From positions 1-33,408 of the forward strand of contig JANQMN010000133.1 in assembly GCA_028280065.1 (NCBI GenBank): 33,408 nucleotides of DNA. The letters are read 5' to 3'. Positions 16,316 to 23,248 of the stretch are shown here, one piece after another. Position numbers and translations under genes: made by a program. How positions within the stretch are numbered: position 1 is the stretch's first letter; every line of letters starts with the position of its first letter. Source of the stretch: Hahella sp. Lineage in GTDB: Bacteria; Pseudomonadota; Gammaproteobacteria; Pseudomonadales; Oleiphilaceae. Below the pieces are notes generated by a model. The model worked only from the letters and a program-made list of their open reading frames with translations, did not search any database and had not been told where the DNA came from.

Positions 16316-18583
16316 ATGAAGGCGATCCAGGGCGCGATTGTTAAAGACCTAGTTTTGATTGGAGGCGGTCACAGCCACGTAGCAGTGCTTAGGAGTTTTG
16401 GCATGAAGCCCATGCCAGGGGTTCGCCTGACATTGATCGCCCGCGATGTGAACACTCCCTATTCGGGCATGTTGCCGGGCTATGTAGCCGGTCACTATAG
16501 CTTTGACCAGGCACATATTGATCTGCGGCCACTGTGCCGGTTCGCATCCGCCAGGCTATACCACGATTCCGCCGTCAATATCGATACCAGGAGCAAACGC
16601 GTTATCTGCGCTAACAGGCCGCCGGTAGCCTACGACCTGTTATCCATCAATATTGGCTCGCGCCCGGAAATCAACAGTGTTCCCGGAGCTGCCGAATTTA
16701 CCACGCCGGTGAAACCGATTAACCGTTTTGTCGACCGTTGGCAGCAGTTACTCACCCGTGTCCTCAGCCAACCCGGACCTCACCGAATCGCGGTTGTAGG
16801 AGCCGGAGCCGCAGGTGTGGAAATTCTTCTGGCGATCCAGTACCGGTTGCAAATGGAACTCGCCAGACAACAAAGGAACGATGAGGAACTGGAGTTCCAT
16901 TTAGTCAGCAAAAGCAGGCAAATCATGCCGACCTTTCCCGCAGGTGCGGCCGAACGTTTCAATCGCATCCTCCGCGCACGCCAGGTGCAGGTCCACCGCA
17001 ATGCCGAAGCAACCCGTGTCCATGAAGGAAAAATGGACCTCAGCACCGGGAAAACCATCGAACTCGACGAAATCCTATGGGTCACCGGCGCCGGTGCCCA
17101 GCCCTGGCTAAAAGAATCAGGATTGGACGTTGATACTTTAGGATTTATTCGTGCCAAGGACACGCTGCAATCGACCTCTCATGCGGATATATTCGCCGCC
17201 GGCGATATTGTCCATGTCGTCAATCACCCTCGGCCCAAAGCGGGTGTTTTCGCGGTACGCCAAGGAAAACCGCTCACGCGCAACTTACGTCGGGCGTTAA
17301 TCGGAAAACCGCCTAAACCCTTTGCGCCGCAGAAAACACTGCTGGCATTGGTGAGCACTGGAGATAAATACGCCGTCGCGAGCAAAGCCGGAATACATTT
17401 CGAAGGTAAAAAGGTGTGGGATTGGAAAGATTGGATAGACCGGCGGTTCATGGCGAAATTCACCGATCTCCCAAAGATGGCACAGATTGCGAATCACGGG
17501 GTCGATCCTGGGCTGGCAACCCGGCAGATATCGGGAATGATCGCAACAGACAGCATGCGTTGCGGAGGTTGCGGTGCAAAGGTCGGCGCTAAAATTCTCC
17601 GGCGCGCATTAGCTAATCTACCCCCCCTGCCGCGCGATGACATCCTGGTCGGACTCGACAAACCGGACGACGCCGCCGTCATTGAAATACCCGCCAATAA
17701 AGTAATGGTGCAGTCAGTCGACTATATTCGCTCCTTCATCGACGACCCCTATCTCTTCGGCCAGATCGCGGCAAACCATGCGCTCAGCGATATTTTTGCC
17801 ATGGGTGCAGCAGCTCAATCGGCACAGGCAATCGCCACACTGCCTTTTGGCCTGGAGCAGAAAGTTGAAAATACCCTGCATGAACTGATGGCCGGCGCCA
17901 TACAAGTACTTAACGATGCCAACACCACGCTGGTCGGCGGCCATACCAGCGAAGGCGCTGAACTGGCAATGGGATTCGCCGTCAACGGTCTTGCTGATCG
18001 AACCCGAGTCCTGCGTAAAAGCGGCATGCAGCCGGGAGACCAGTTGGTCCTGACCAAGCCGCTAGGCACCGGAACGTTGTTTGCCGCAGATATGCGGCGG
18101 CAAGCCAAGGGCCGATGGATAACAGCGGCACTCGCCTCAATGCTGCAATCCAACCGTAAAGCGGCAAGCGATCTGCACGCCCATGGAGCTACTGCCTGCA
18201 CCGACGTCACAGGCTTTGGTTTAATTGGCCATTTGCTGGAAATGGCCAACTCGTCGACAGTAGCAGTTGAAATTGAGATGGCATCACTACCCTTGATCGA
18301 TGGCGCAGCAGAGACGATGCAAATGGGCATCCTAAGCACCTTACACTCAGCTAACCAGGAACAACAACGGGAGATTCTCGACTATGGCAGAGCAGAAAAG
18401 AACCCGCACTATCCCATTCTATTTGATCCCCAGACGTCTGGGGGACTGCTGGCGAGTATTCCTGCAAACAGGGTAGAAAGCTGTTTGCTGGCTTTACATA
18501 AGAGCGGGTATGACCATGCCAGGGTGATTGGCCGGGTAAAGGCAAAAAATGAACAGGTGGAGCCGATAGCTTTAGCCGTTTAG
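16316..18583 (+). CDS. selD: Fused NADH dehydrogenase-like flavoprotein / selenide, water dikinase (SelD)
   Basis: The 755-aa protein is a fusion. Residues 1 to about 395 are a two-dinucleotide-fold flavoprotein of the NDH-2 type: FAD loop LIGGGHSHV near 14-22, NAD(P) loop VVGAGAAGVE near 160, and ADIFAAGDIVHV. From about 408 comes SelD, with RCGGCGAKVG where Cys419 and Lys422 match the catalytic Cys17/Lys20 of E. coli SelD. GLDKPDDAAVI, DIFAMGAAAQSA, GGHTSEGAELAMGFAVNG and FDPQTSGGLLA are further SelD motifs. SelD makes selenophosphate from selenide and ATP for selenocysteine or 2-selenouridine; the flavoprotein half may supply or handle reduced selenium. Known fusion; no selU, selA or selB in the window. 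Confidence 0.93.
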   Translation: MKAIQGAIVKDLVLIGGGHSHVAVLRSFGMKPMPGVRLTLIARDVNTPYSGMLPGYVAGHYSFDQAHIDLRPLCRFASARLYHDSAVNIDTRSKRVICANRPPVAYDLLSINIGSRPEINSVPGAAEFTTPVKPINRFVDRWQQLLTRVLSQPGPHRIAVVGAGAAGVEILLAIQYRLQMELARQQRNDEELEFHLVSKSRQIMPTFPAGAAERFNRILRARQVQVHRNAEATRVHEGKMDLSTGKTIELDEILWVTGAGAQPWLKESGLDVDTLGFIRAKDTLQSTSHADIFAAGDIVHVVNHPRPKAGVFAVRQGKPLTRNLRRALIGKPPKPFAPQKTLLALVSTGDKYAVASKAGIHFEGKKVWDWKDWIDRRFMAKFTDLPKMAQIANHGVDPGLATRQISGMIATDSMRCGGCGAKVGAKILRRALANLPPLPRDDILVGLDKPDDAAVIEIPANKVMVQSVDYIRSFIDDPYLFGQIAANHALSDIFAMGAAAQSAQAIATLPFGLEQKVENTLHELMAGAIQVLNDANTTLVGGHTSEGAELAMGFAVNGLADRTRVLRKSGMQPGDQLVLTKPLGTGTLFAADMRRQAKGRWITAALASMLQSNRKAASDLHAHGATACTDVTGFGLIGHLLEMANSSTVAVEIEMASLPLIDGAAETMQMGILSTLHSANQEQQREILDYGRAEKNPHYPILFDPQTSGGLLASIPANRVESCLLALHKSGYDHARVIGRVKAKNEQVEPIALAV

Positions 18584-18625
18584 GATAAACCATAAATAGC
18601 GCTCGCCTAACAACCACTCCACCTT

Positions 18626-18668
18626 AAGAACAGAAAGAACAGATATCCCCTTAAGAACAGATATCCTC
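18626..18668. repeat. Short tandem repeat (AAGAACAGA units)
   Basis: AAGAACAGA occurs at 18626, 18635 and 18653. The last two copies extend to AAGAACAGATATCC and are 18 bp apart, with the first 9 bp before. It sits between the convergent selD fusion and patatin genes. Probably a local duplication; no function evident. Confidence 0.6.
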
Positions 18669-18676
18669 AAGGCGTA

Positions 18677-19630
18677 TCAACTACCTTTCGAACTTACATT
18701 GGCGTTGCCGACTTGATTTTCATTGATGGCAATGGATTGATCGAGCAGCGCTTTTAACTCATCAATCCTGTGGTTAGCGGCGGCTTCGCCTTGGATTTCT
18801 GCGGCAATAAAATAGCTTCGCCATGGTCCCGCATCATAATCAAGGTCAGGGTGGAAGAGAAAATCCGCCATTGCGACTTGCGGTTCTATACGGGCACGCC
18901 GCCTGGCGTCTTTTAACAGTTTTCGTTCCGATGTACCTGTCGGCGCTGCTCCTTTTCGAGCGGAGACGTCAATGGCGATAATAAACTCCGCACCGGCCTG
19001 TCGAGCGACCTCCACTGCAACGGGCAATGATTCGTCAGCGTCTACGTATTCGATGTTGTTGATGGCAACGGGGGAAAAGACTCCGGGAACCGCGCTTGAC
19101 GCTCTTACTGCCACGCCTACGTTGCCCTTTCGAAAATATACAGGCCGGTTATCTTCCCGGCGTGTGGCAACAATAATAAGCTCACGATCCAACTCTTCGA
19201 TAGTGGCATGGCCTACCCCTTGATTTACATAGTCCTGTAAACGTTGACCGATTATCCAGCCTCGATCCGCAAATAGGGAAAAATCAAATAAGGTTAAGGG
19301 ACCGCCTTCTTTGGAAAGCCGGGATACCGTCTCCGCACTATAACCCGCAGCCCAGAAGGAACCTACAAGTGAACCCACACTGGAACCGACAACTAAATCA
19401 ATCGGAATATTGTGCTCTTCCAGCACTTTCAATATTCCTATATGGGCGTAGCCTCTCGGCCCTCCACTTCCCAAAACAACGGCGACCTTCGGTTTGTTTT
19501 GCAAGGGACTGATCCGCTCTTCGGCGATCGGGGCATCTTCTTCCACATAATTAAAAGAGGCACAGCCGCTAATGAGCAAAACCGTCGTGGCTAAACCAAC
19601 TGACTTGATTAAATTCTTCATTAGTTGCAT
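18677..19630 (-). CDS. Patatin-like phospholipase, lipoprotein
   Basis: The 317-aa protein has a lipoprotein signal (LLISGC, Cys23), then a patatin domain: oxyanion loop GSGGPRG (54-60), nucleophile elbow G82-S-S84-V-G86 and RASSAVPGVFSPV. The catalytic Asp motif, normally DGG or DGA, reads YVDADES here (D197, with both glycines changed and a one-residue shift), while the following PVAVEVARQAGAEFIIAIDVS is normal. It is likely an envelope-anchored lipid acyl hydrolase, or a protein that has lost activity. The ATG at 19630 has AAAGG only three bases upstream, so the ATG at 19621 (codon 4) is also possible. Confidence 0.87.
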   Translation of the reverse strand: MQLMKNLIKSVGLATTVLLISGCASFNYVEEDAPIAEERISPLQNKPKVAVVLGSGGPRGYAHIGILKVLEEHNIPIDLVVGSSVGSLVGSFWAAGYSAETVSRLSKEGGPLTLFDFSLFADRGWIIGQRLQDYVNQGVGHATIEELDRELIIVATRREDNRPVYFRKGNVGVAVRASSAVPGVFSPVAINNIEYVDADESLPVAVEVARQAGAEFIIAIDVSARKGAAPTGTSERKLLKDARRRARIEPQVAMADFLFHPDLDYDAGPWRSYFIAAEIQGEAAANHRIDELKALLDQSIAINENQVGNANVSSKGS

Positions 19631-19669
19631 GCACCTTTCGAATGGCTATTTCTTCTTTCCTAGAACGTC

Positions 19670-19951
19670 TCAGTTGTAGGTAGGTGTAAAGCGAATCTCA
19701 TCAAAAGTTTTTACCCCGTTAACTTCGCCGCTTACTTCATAGTTGAAATTTAAGTAGCCCGGCTCATAGAACCTGCTTGTACCATTGGCACTGGGAGTCA
19801 GTTGGTTGATGCGATCAATGTGACTGGAAGCAAAATCGGACTTATTTTCGAAGCGATAGTTGAGATAGCTCGGTTCCTGTATTTCAAACGCACTGCTGTT
19901 AAGTGAAATAATCAGGCACCCGGCGAATGCTAGAACGGCAATTTTATTCAT
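19670..19951 (-). CDS. Small exported protein with EPxYLN repeats, unknown function
   Basis: I do not recognise this 93-aa protein. It has a signal peptide (hydrophobic to about residue 20, likely cut after LNSSA). The mature part of about 72 residues is acidic/polar and contains a motif twice, 37 residues apart: EPSYLNYRFE (26-35) and EPGYLNFNYE (63-72). The pattern E-P-x-Y-L-N-[YF] followed by alternating aromatics suggests two short beta hairpins. The mature protein has no cysteine. A GAGGA ribosome site precedes the ATG. The gene sits 39 bp upstream of the patatin gene. An inverted repeat matching the hxlR promoter site lies about 110 bp upstream, so the HxlR-type regulator probably controls it. 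Confidence 0.68.
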   Translation of the reverse strand: MNKIAVLAFAGCLIISLNSSAFEIQEPSYLNYRFENKSDFASSHIDRINQLTPSANGTSRFYEPGYLNFNYEVSGEVNGVKTFDEIRFTPTYN

Positions 19952-20057
19952 CTGTTAATCCTCGATACATGTGATTAGTTTTCATCCTGAAACCTGGGTT
20001 TCCGGACGAACATTGTCTTTCTGTTGGCTCGTCAACAAACTTGCCGAGCCATTTGTT

Positions 20058-20078
20058 ATACTTGCATTCTGCAAGTAT
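20058..20078. promoter_or_regulatory. Putative HxlR operator upstream of the small exported protein gene
   Basis: Perfect 9-bp arms ATACTTGCA and TGCAAGTAT with a 3-base spacer. The core ACTTGCAT-N3-GCAAGTA is identical in sequence and spacing to the repeat in front of the hxlR gene. On the minus strand it overlaps a TATAAC -10-like hexamer (complement of 20055-20060), suggesting repression of the gene starting at 19951. Confidence 0.6.
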
Positions 20079-20125
20079 GGATCACAAAAAAATGCGTATT
20101 CGCGATTTAAGTGAATTGGCTTGGC

Positions 20126-20467
20126 TTAAACATCAATAAATTTTTGCGTCCCCTCTATGTGCTCAAGTCCCCAATCCGCTACTGCCATGAGCACCGGGTA
20201 CAAGGATTTTCCTTTCTCGGTCAGTTGATAGGCATTTTTTCCTGGAATCTGAGTGGAAGGAACCTTGTCAACCAGCTCTTCGGCAACAAGTTTTTTGAGC
20301 CTGGCAGTAAGAATGTTTGTCGCGATTTTTTCCGGCGAAGACATAAACTCTTTAAAATGCCGCTTACCTGCAAATAAGTCTCTGACGATTAGCAATGCCC
20401 ACTTGTCTCCGATGAGATCGAGCGTACAGGCAACCGGGCAAGGAGATCGAAGCTTTTTCATATCCAT
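20126..20467 (-). CDS. HxlR-family winged-helix transcriptional regulator
   Basis: A 113-aa HxlR-type regulator: CPVACTLDLIGDKWALLIVRDL (in part CTLDLIGDKWALLIVRDL), GKRHFKEFMSSPEKIATNIL, RLKKLVAEELVDK and YQLTEKGKSLYPVLMAVADWG. Members are dimeric DNA-binding proteins, several of which sense quinones, aldehydes or oxidants through an N-terminal Cys. Here Cys10 and Cys14 lie in the family's usual Cys position. I chose the ATG at 20467 because AAGGG lies eight bases upstream, and because a longer start at 20497 would lie inside the operator. The inverted repeat at 20481-20501 overlaps its own promoter region. Confidence 0.88.
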   Translation of the reverse strand: MDMKKLRSPCPVACTLDLIGDKWALLIVRDLFAGKRHFKEFMSSPEKIATNILTARLKKLVAEELVDKVPSTQIPGKNAYQLTEKGKSLYPVLMAVADWGLEHIEGTQKFIDV

Positions 20468-20480
20468 AGTTTCACCCTTT

Positions 20481-20501
20481 TCACTTGCATAACGCAAGTA
20501 A
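20481..20501. promoter_or_regulatory. Putative HxlR autoregulatory operator
   Basis: ACTTGC and GCAAGT arms around a 5-base centre, embedded in ACTTGCAT-N3-GCAAGTA. It matches the repeat at 20058-20078 at 15 of 21 positions with the same spacing. It lies 14-34 bp upstream of the hxlR start, just downstream of an AT-rich -10-like stretch on the minus strand, a position expected for autorepression. Confidence 0.6.
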
Positions 20502-20625
20502 TATTTATCGACGTTTGCTTGGGGGCCTAATACCGTCGATGCCGGAGATAGGCGGCTCTATGAAAGGGATTGAGAGTAAGAGGCTAGCTAATACCTGGAG
20601 GAGGCATCCCTAGTGTGGTGTCCCA

Positions 20626-21630
20626 CTACCCTAGAACCTCAACACGCCGATACTCGGAGGGATTCGAACCGACAAAACGTTTAAACAATGTTCGAAAATA
20701 CTGCACGTCTTGATATCCCACTTTATCTGCCACCACTTCCACGGCAATGGAAGCGTCTTTCAATAAATGTTTGGCCAGTTCAATACGCAAGCGTTGCAAA
20801 TAGTTCGACGGTGGTTCTCCGACGGCGGCTTTGAAGCGGCGAACAAAGTGGCGGCTGCTCATATGAAAATTATTGGCGATCTGGTCCATGCTCGCTATAT
20901 CCAAGACGTGTATTTCCATCCAATGTTGGATCTTGAGAATTTTTGTGTCCTGGTGCAACTTCAATCCTTGGATACCGGCAAAAACCGATTGTTGCCTCGG
21001 CTTTGCATCAATAAGGAGTAGGCGGGAACACTGATCCGCAACTTTTTCCCCGAACAGGTCGTAAAGCAAGCACATGCAAAGATCCTGATAGGCATAAGCA
21101 CCACCCGAGCAATAAAACGGTCCATCCTGGGTAACCATGCGGTCTATCTGTAAATCGACCGAAGGATAGGCTGTTCTAAACCGTTCTGCCGCTATCCAGT
21201 GCGTAGTTGCCAGCCGCCGGTTAAGCAGGCCTGTTGCCGCCAGTAAAAATGCTCCCGTGCATATGGACGCTAGCTTCGCACCGTTCTCCGCCTGTTTTTT
21301 GAGCCAACTCACCGTGTTCGGATTCAGAACCGTCGGGCTTTGGGTCACATTGCCGAGCGCGCAAATCACGACCAAGTCGTAATAGATACCATCATCATAC
21401 ATCGCATTCGGGTTCATCAGCAGTGGGGCCAGGCGTGGTGCCTCAGATTGGTCGCTCAGCAGGTCAAGAGTCCATCGGGCGGTAGTGCTTTTAGAATCGC
21501 TTCCATGGCTTTGTTTAGAGGGTGCGTTAGTCTCAACATCAACTAGGCTTGCAGCCAAGCGGAATATATCCCAAGGCCCGGCGACAGAGGAAACGGGCGT
21601 GTGTTCAGAGGTAACAAATCCTATACGCAT
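20626..21630 (-). CDS. GlxA-type AraC-family regulator (DJ-1/PfpI domain plus AraC HTH)
   Basis: The 334-aa protein has an N-terminal class-I glutamine-amidotransferase-like domain (MRIGFVTSEHTPVSSVAGPW; ASICTGAFLLAATGLLNRR, with Cys at the nucleophile-elbow position). The C-terminal AraC double HTH includes RIELAKHLLKDASIAVEVVA, GYQDVQYFRTLFKRFVG and the ending NPSEYRR. This layout is GlxA-like; members regulate catabolism of small metabolites such as carnitine, choline or arginine, but the ligand here is unknown. The ATG at 21630 is preferred over a TTG at 21648. It is divergent from the SnoaL-like gene, with a symmetric dyad between them. Confidence 0.9.
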   Translation of the reverse strand: MRIGFVTSEHTPVSSVAGPWDIFRLAASLVDVETNAPSKQSHGSDSKSTTARWTLDLLSDQSEAPRLAPLLMNPNAMYDDGIYYDLVVICALGNVTQSPTVLNPNTVSWLKKQAENGAKLASICTGAFLLAATGLLNRRLATTHWIAAERFRTAYPSVDLQIDRMVTQDGPFYCSGGAYAYQDLCMCLLYDLFGEKVADQCSRLLLIDAKPRQQSVFAGIQGLKLHQDTKILKIQHWMEIHVLDIASMDQIANNFHMSSRHFVRRFKAAVGEPPSNYLQRLRIELAKHLLKDASIAVEVVADKVGYQDVQYFRTLFKRFVGSNPSEYRRVEVLG

Positions 21631-21650
21631 GCAAACCCATAGCAACAAAG

Positions 21651-21688
21651 ATGTCTGATTTACCCATTATAATAGTCTTTTCAGACAT
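21651..21688. promoter_or_regulatory. Symmetric divergent promoter dyad
   Basis: Arms ATGTCTGA (21651-21658) and TCAGACAT (21681-21688) surround a self-complementary ATTATAAT (21666-21673). All share the same centre at 21669.5. The core gives a perfect TATAAT on each strand (21668-21673 rightward, 21666-21671 leftward). Neither has a good -35 hexamer at 16-18 bp. This suggests a bidirectional, regulator-dependent promoter for the GlxA-type and SnoaL genes. Confidence 0.55.
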
Positions 21689-21758
21689 TATCTAATGAAC
21701 TCTCATCTGCTTTAAGATTAATTCTCGATCAACACACACTTTGTAGATGAGAAGTTCC

Positions 21759-22244
21759 ATGAATCCAAATAGCCAGCTATTACATCGTTTTTACACCGCC
21801 TTTCAACAGTTAGATTGGCGTACCATGGCAGATTGCTACCACCCCGATGCTCGTTTCAGCGACCCGGCCTTCACTCTGGCGGGAACCGAGATCGGGATGA
21901 TGTGGCGCATGTTGTGCGAGCGAGCGCAAAACTTCGAACTCGAGTTTCAACTGGGAGATGCTGATGAGCAACATGGGACGGTTTCATGGCAAGCTACCTA
22001 CCTATTTTCAACAACAGGTCGCAAGGTGGAAAACCGAATCGAAGCCTCGATCACTTTTAAGGACGGCTTAATCTACGAACATCGGGACAGGTTTAATTTC
22101 TGGCGATGGTCTAGGCAAGCGCTAGGCGTACCTGGATTGCTGCTTGGATGGATGCCGCTCATGCGGCATAAGGTTTCTCAGCAGGCACATAGTCAACTTA
22201 ACAAATTTATAGCCAGAAACAGTGCACCCACAAAACCGGCCTAG
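21759..22244 (+). CDS. SnoaL-like / NTF2-fold protein
   Basis: The 161-aa protein has the SnoaL-like opening NSQLLHRFYTAFQQLDWRTMADCYHPDARFSDPAF (in part HRFYTAFQQLDWRTMADCYH). The curved-sheet strands GTVSWQATYLFSTTGRKVEN and IEASITFKDGLIYEHRDRFNFW follow. This cone-shaped fold binds small hydrophobic molecules and occurs in isomerases, cyclases and non-catalytic proteins. The C-terminus (RQALGVPGLLLGWMP) is longer than usual and hydrophobic. The ATG at 21759 has GAGAAG close upstream; the ATG at 21747 does not. It is probably regulated by the divergent GlxA-type protein. Function unknown. Confidence 0.75.
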   Translation: MNPNSQLLHRFYTAFQQLDWRTMADCYHPDARFSDPAFTLAGTEIGMMWRMLCERAQNFELEFQLGDADEQHGTVSWQATYLFSTTGRKVENRIEASITFKDGLIYEHRDRFNFWRWSRQALGVPGLLLGWMPLMRHKVSQQAHSQLNKFIARNSAPTKPA

Positions 22245-22289
22245 GCCTATAAATAGTCGATTATACCGCACCCTTCTATGGGTCCTTCC

Positions 22290-22309
22290 TCCTTTAAGCG
22301 GTTAAAGGA
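22290..22309 (+). terminator. Stem-loop downstream of the SnoaL-like gene
   Basis: Perfect 8-bp arms TCCTTTAA and TTAAAGGA with a GCGG loop, 45 bp after the stop. It is followed by AGCTTTATT, a weak U-run. Likely the end of the SnoaL transcript. Confidence 0.4.
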
Positions 22310-22329
22310 AGCTTTATTGCCATGTGGTC

Positions 22330-22349
22330 AATACCCCTAATGGGGTATT
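22330..22349. promoter_or_regulatory. Inverted repeat upstream of the second phoU
   Basis: Perfect 8-bp arms AATACCCC and GGGGTATT with a 4-base centre, about 130 bp before the second phoU. There is no clear U-run. It may be an operator or part of a double terminator with 22290-22309. Confidence 0.35.
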
Positions 22350-22477
22350 TCAAATGAAAATAACTTATGGTTTTATCAATTGGTTCTCCCGAATTTGTCC
22401 TTTTCTTAATCCCCATGGTTCGATCGACTGACAAGTCTGGCAACTTTGTTATCTGGTCCCGGTAAGGAGGCGATGCA

Positions 22478-23194
22478 TTGAGCAGCAATCATATTTCTAG
22501 TCAATTTAACTCTGACTTGGATAGAGTGATGGACCACTTGATGACCATGGGTGGCATGGCGGAAAACAACATCAAGGATGCTATTGACGCATTGATCGGG
22601 AGAAGTTCGAAGCTCTGTAAATCCGTGTTTGCGATGGAAAAGAAAATTGATGCCTTTGAAGTACTGATCGATGAAGAATGCGTGGTCGCCATTGCGCGAA
22701 GGCAACCCGCAGCAAATGATCTCAGGTTCTTGATTGCCGCATCCCGCATGGTGAAAGATTTGGAGCGAATAGGAGACGAAACCGAAAAGATAGCGAAGTT
22801 TGCTCTCAAGTATTGTAACGATTTAGCTCCTTCCCGGAATTATCCGAACATTTTCCGGCTAGGGCGACTAGTATCTTCCATGCTCAGAAAATCTCTGGAT
22901 GCGATCTCAAGAATGGACGTTCAAGCTGCACTGGACGTCGTCAGAGAAGATAGGTCGGTAAACGAAGAATATAAAAATGCGTTAAACAGGCTTATCAAGG
23001 ACCTGAGCACAGGATGCAACGAAGAAGGGGTCGATATTAGCTGTGCATGGATTCTGCGGTCGCTGGAGCGAATTGGCGACCACGCGAAAAATATCGCCGA
23101 GCAATTAATTTATATGGAACAGGGTCTCGATCTTCGGCATATGGCTGTATCGGATAAAGAAAGAGCTGTATTGGACAGCACGCACGCGCACTAA
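22478..23194 (+). CDS. Second, stand-alone PhoU family protein
   Basis: A complete 238-aa PhoU with both repeats intact: DLERIGDETEKIAKF and SLERIGDHAKNIAEQ. It is clearly homologous to the pst-operon PhoU, sharing NHIS-QF, TMGGMAE-like, IDEEC, RRQP-A-DLR and the ending with LRH, but is diverged. The start is TTG at 22478, decided by a perfect AAGGAGG at 22464-22470 with seven bases between; the ATG at 22473 runs into a stop at once. No transporter gene is adjacent. It may serve a Na/Pi symporter, a different kinase, or buffer the Pst copy; that is inference. Confidence 0.92.
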   Translation: MSSNHISSQFNSDLDRVMDHLMTMGGMAENNIKDAIDALIGRSSKLCKSVFAMEKKIDAFEVLIDEECVVAIARRQPAANDLRFLIAASRMVKDLERIGDETEKIAKFALKYCNDLAPSRNYPNIFRLGRLVSSMLRKSLDAISRMDVQAALDVVREDRSVNEEYKNALNRLIKDLSTGCNEEGVDISCAWILRSLERIGDHAKNIAEQLIYMEQGLDLRHMAVSDKERAVLDSTHAH

Positions 23195-23248
23195 CTTTTC
23201 CTATAGTGCTCTATGTCCGTCAAAGTCAATCGTGCTTGATGAACTCCA

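Noticed and set aside
22430-22460. Pho box upstream of the second phoU (CTGACAA and CTGGCAA-like units)
   Set aside because: No pair of 7-mers with the required 4-base gap scores well; only isolated half matches.
23188-23209. GCACTA...TAGTGC hairpin after the second phoU
   Set aside because: A 6-bp stem with a 10-base loop and no U-run; not supportable as a terminator.
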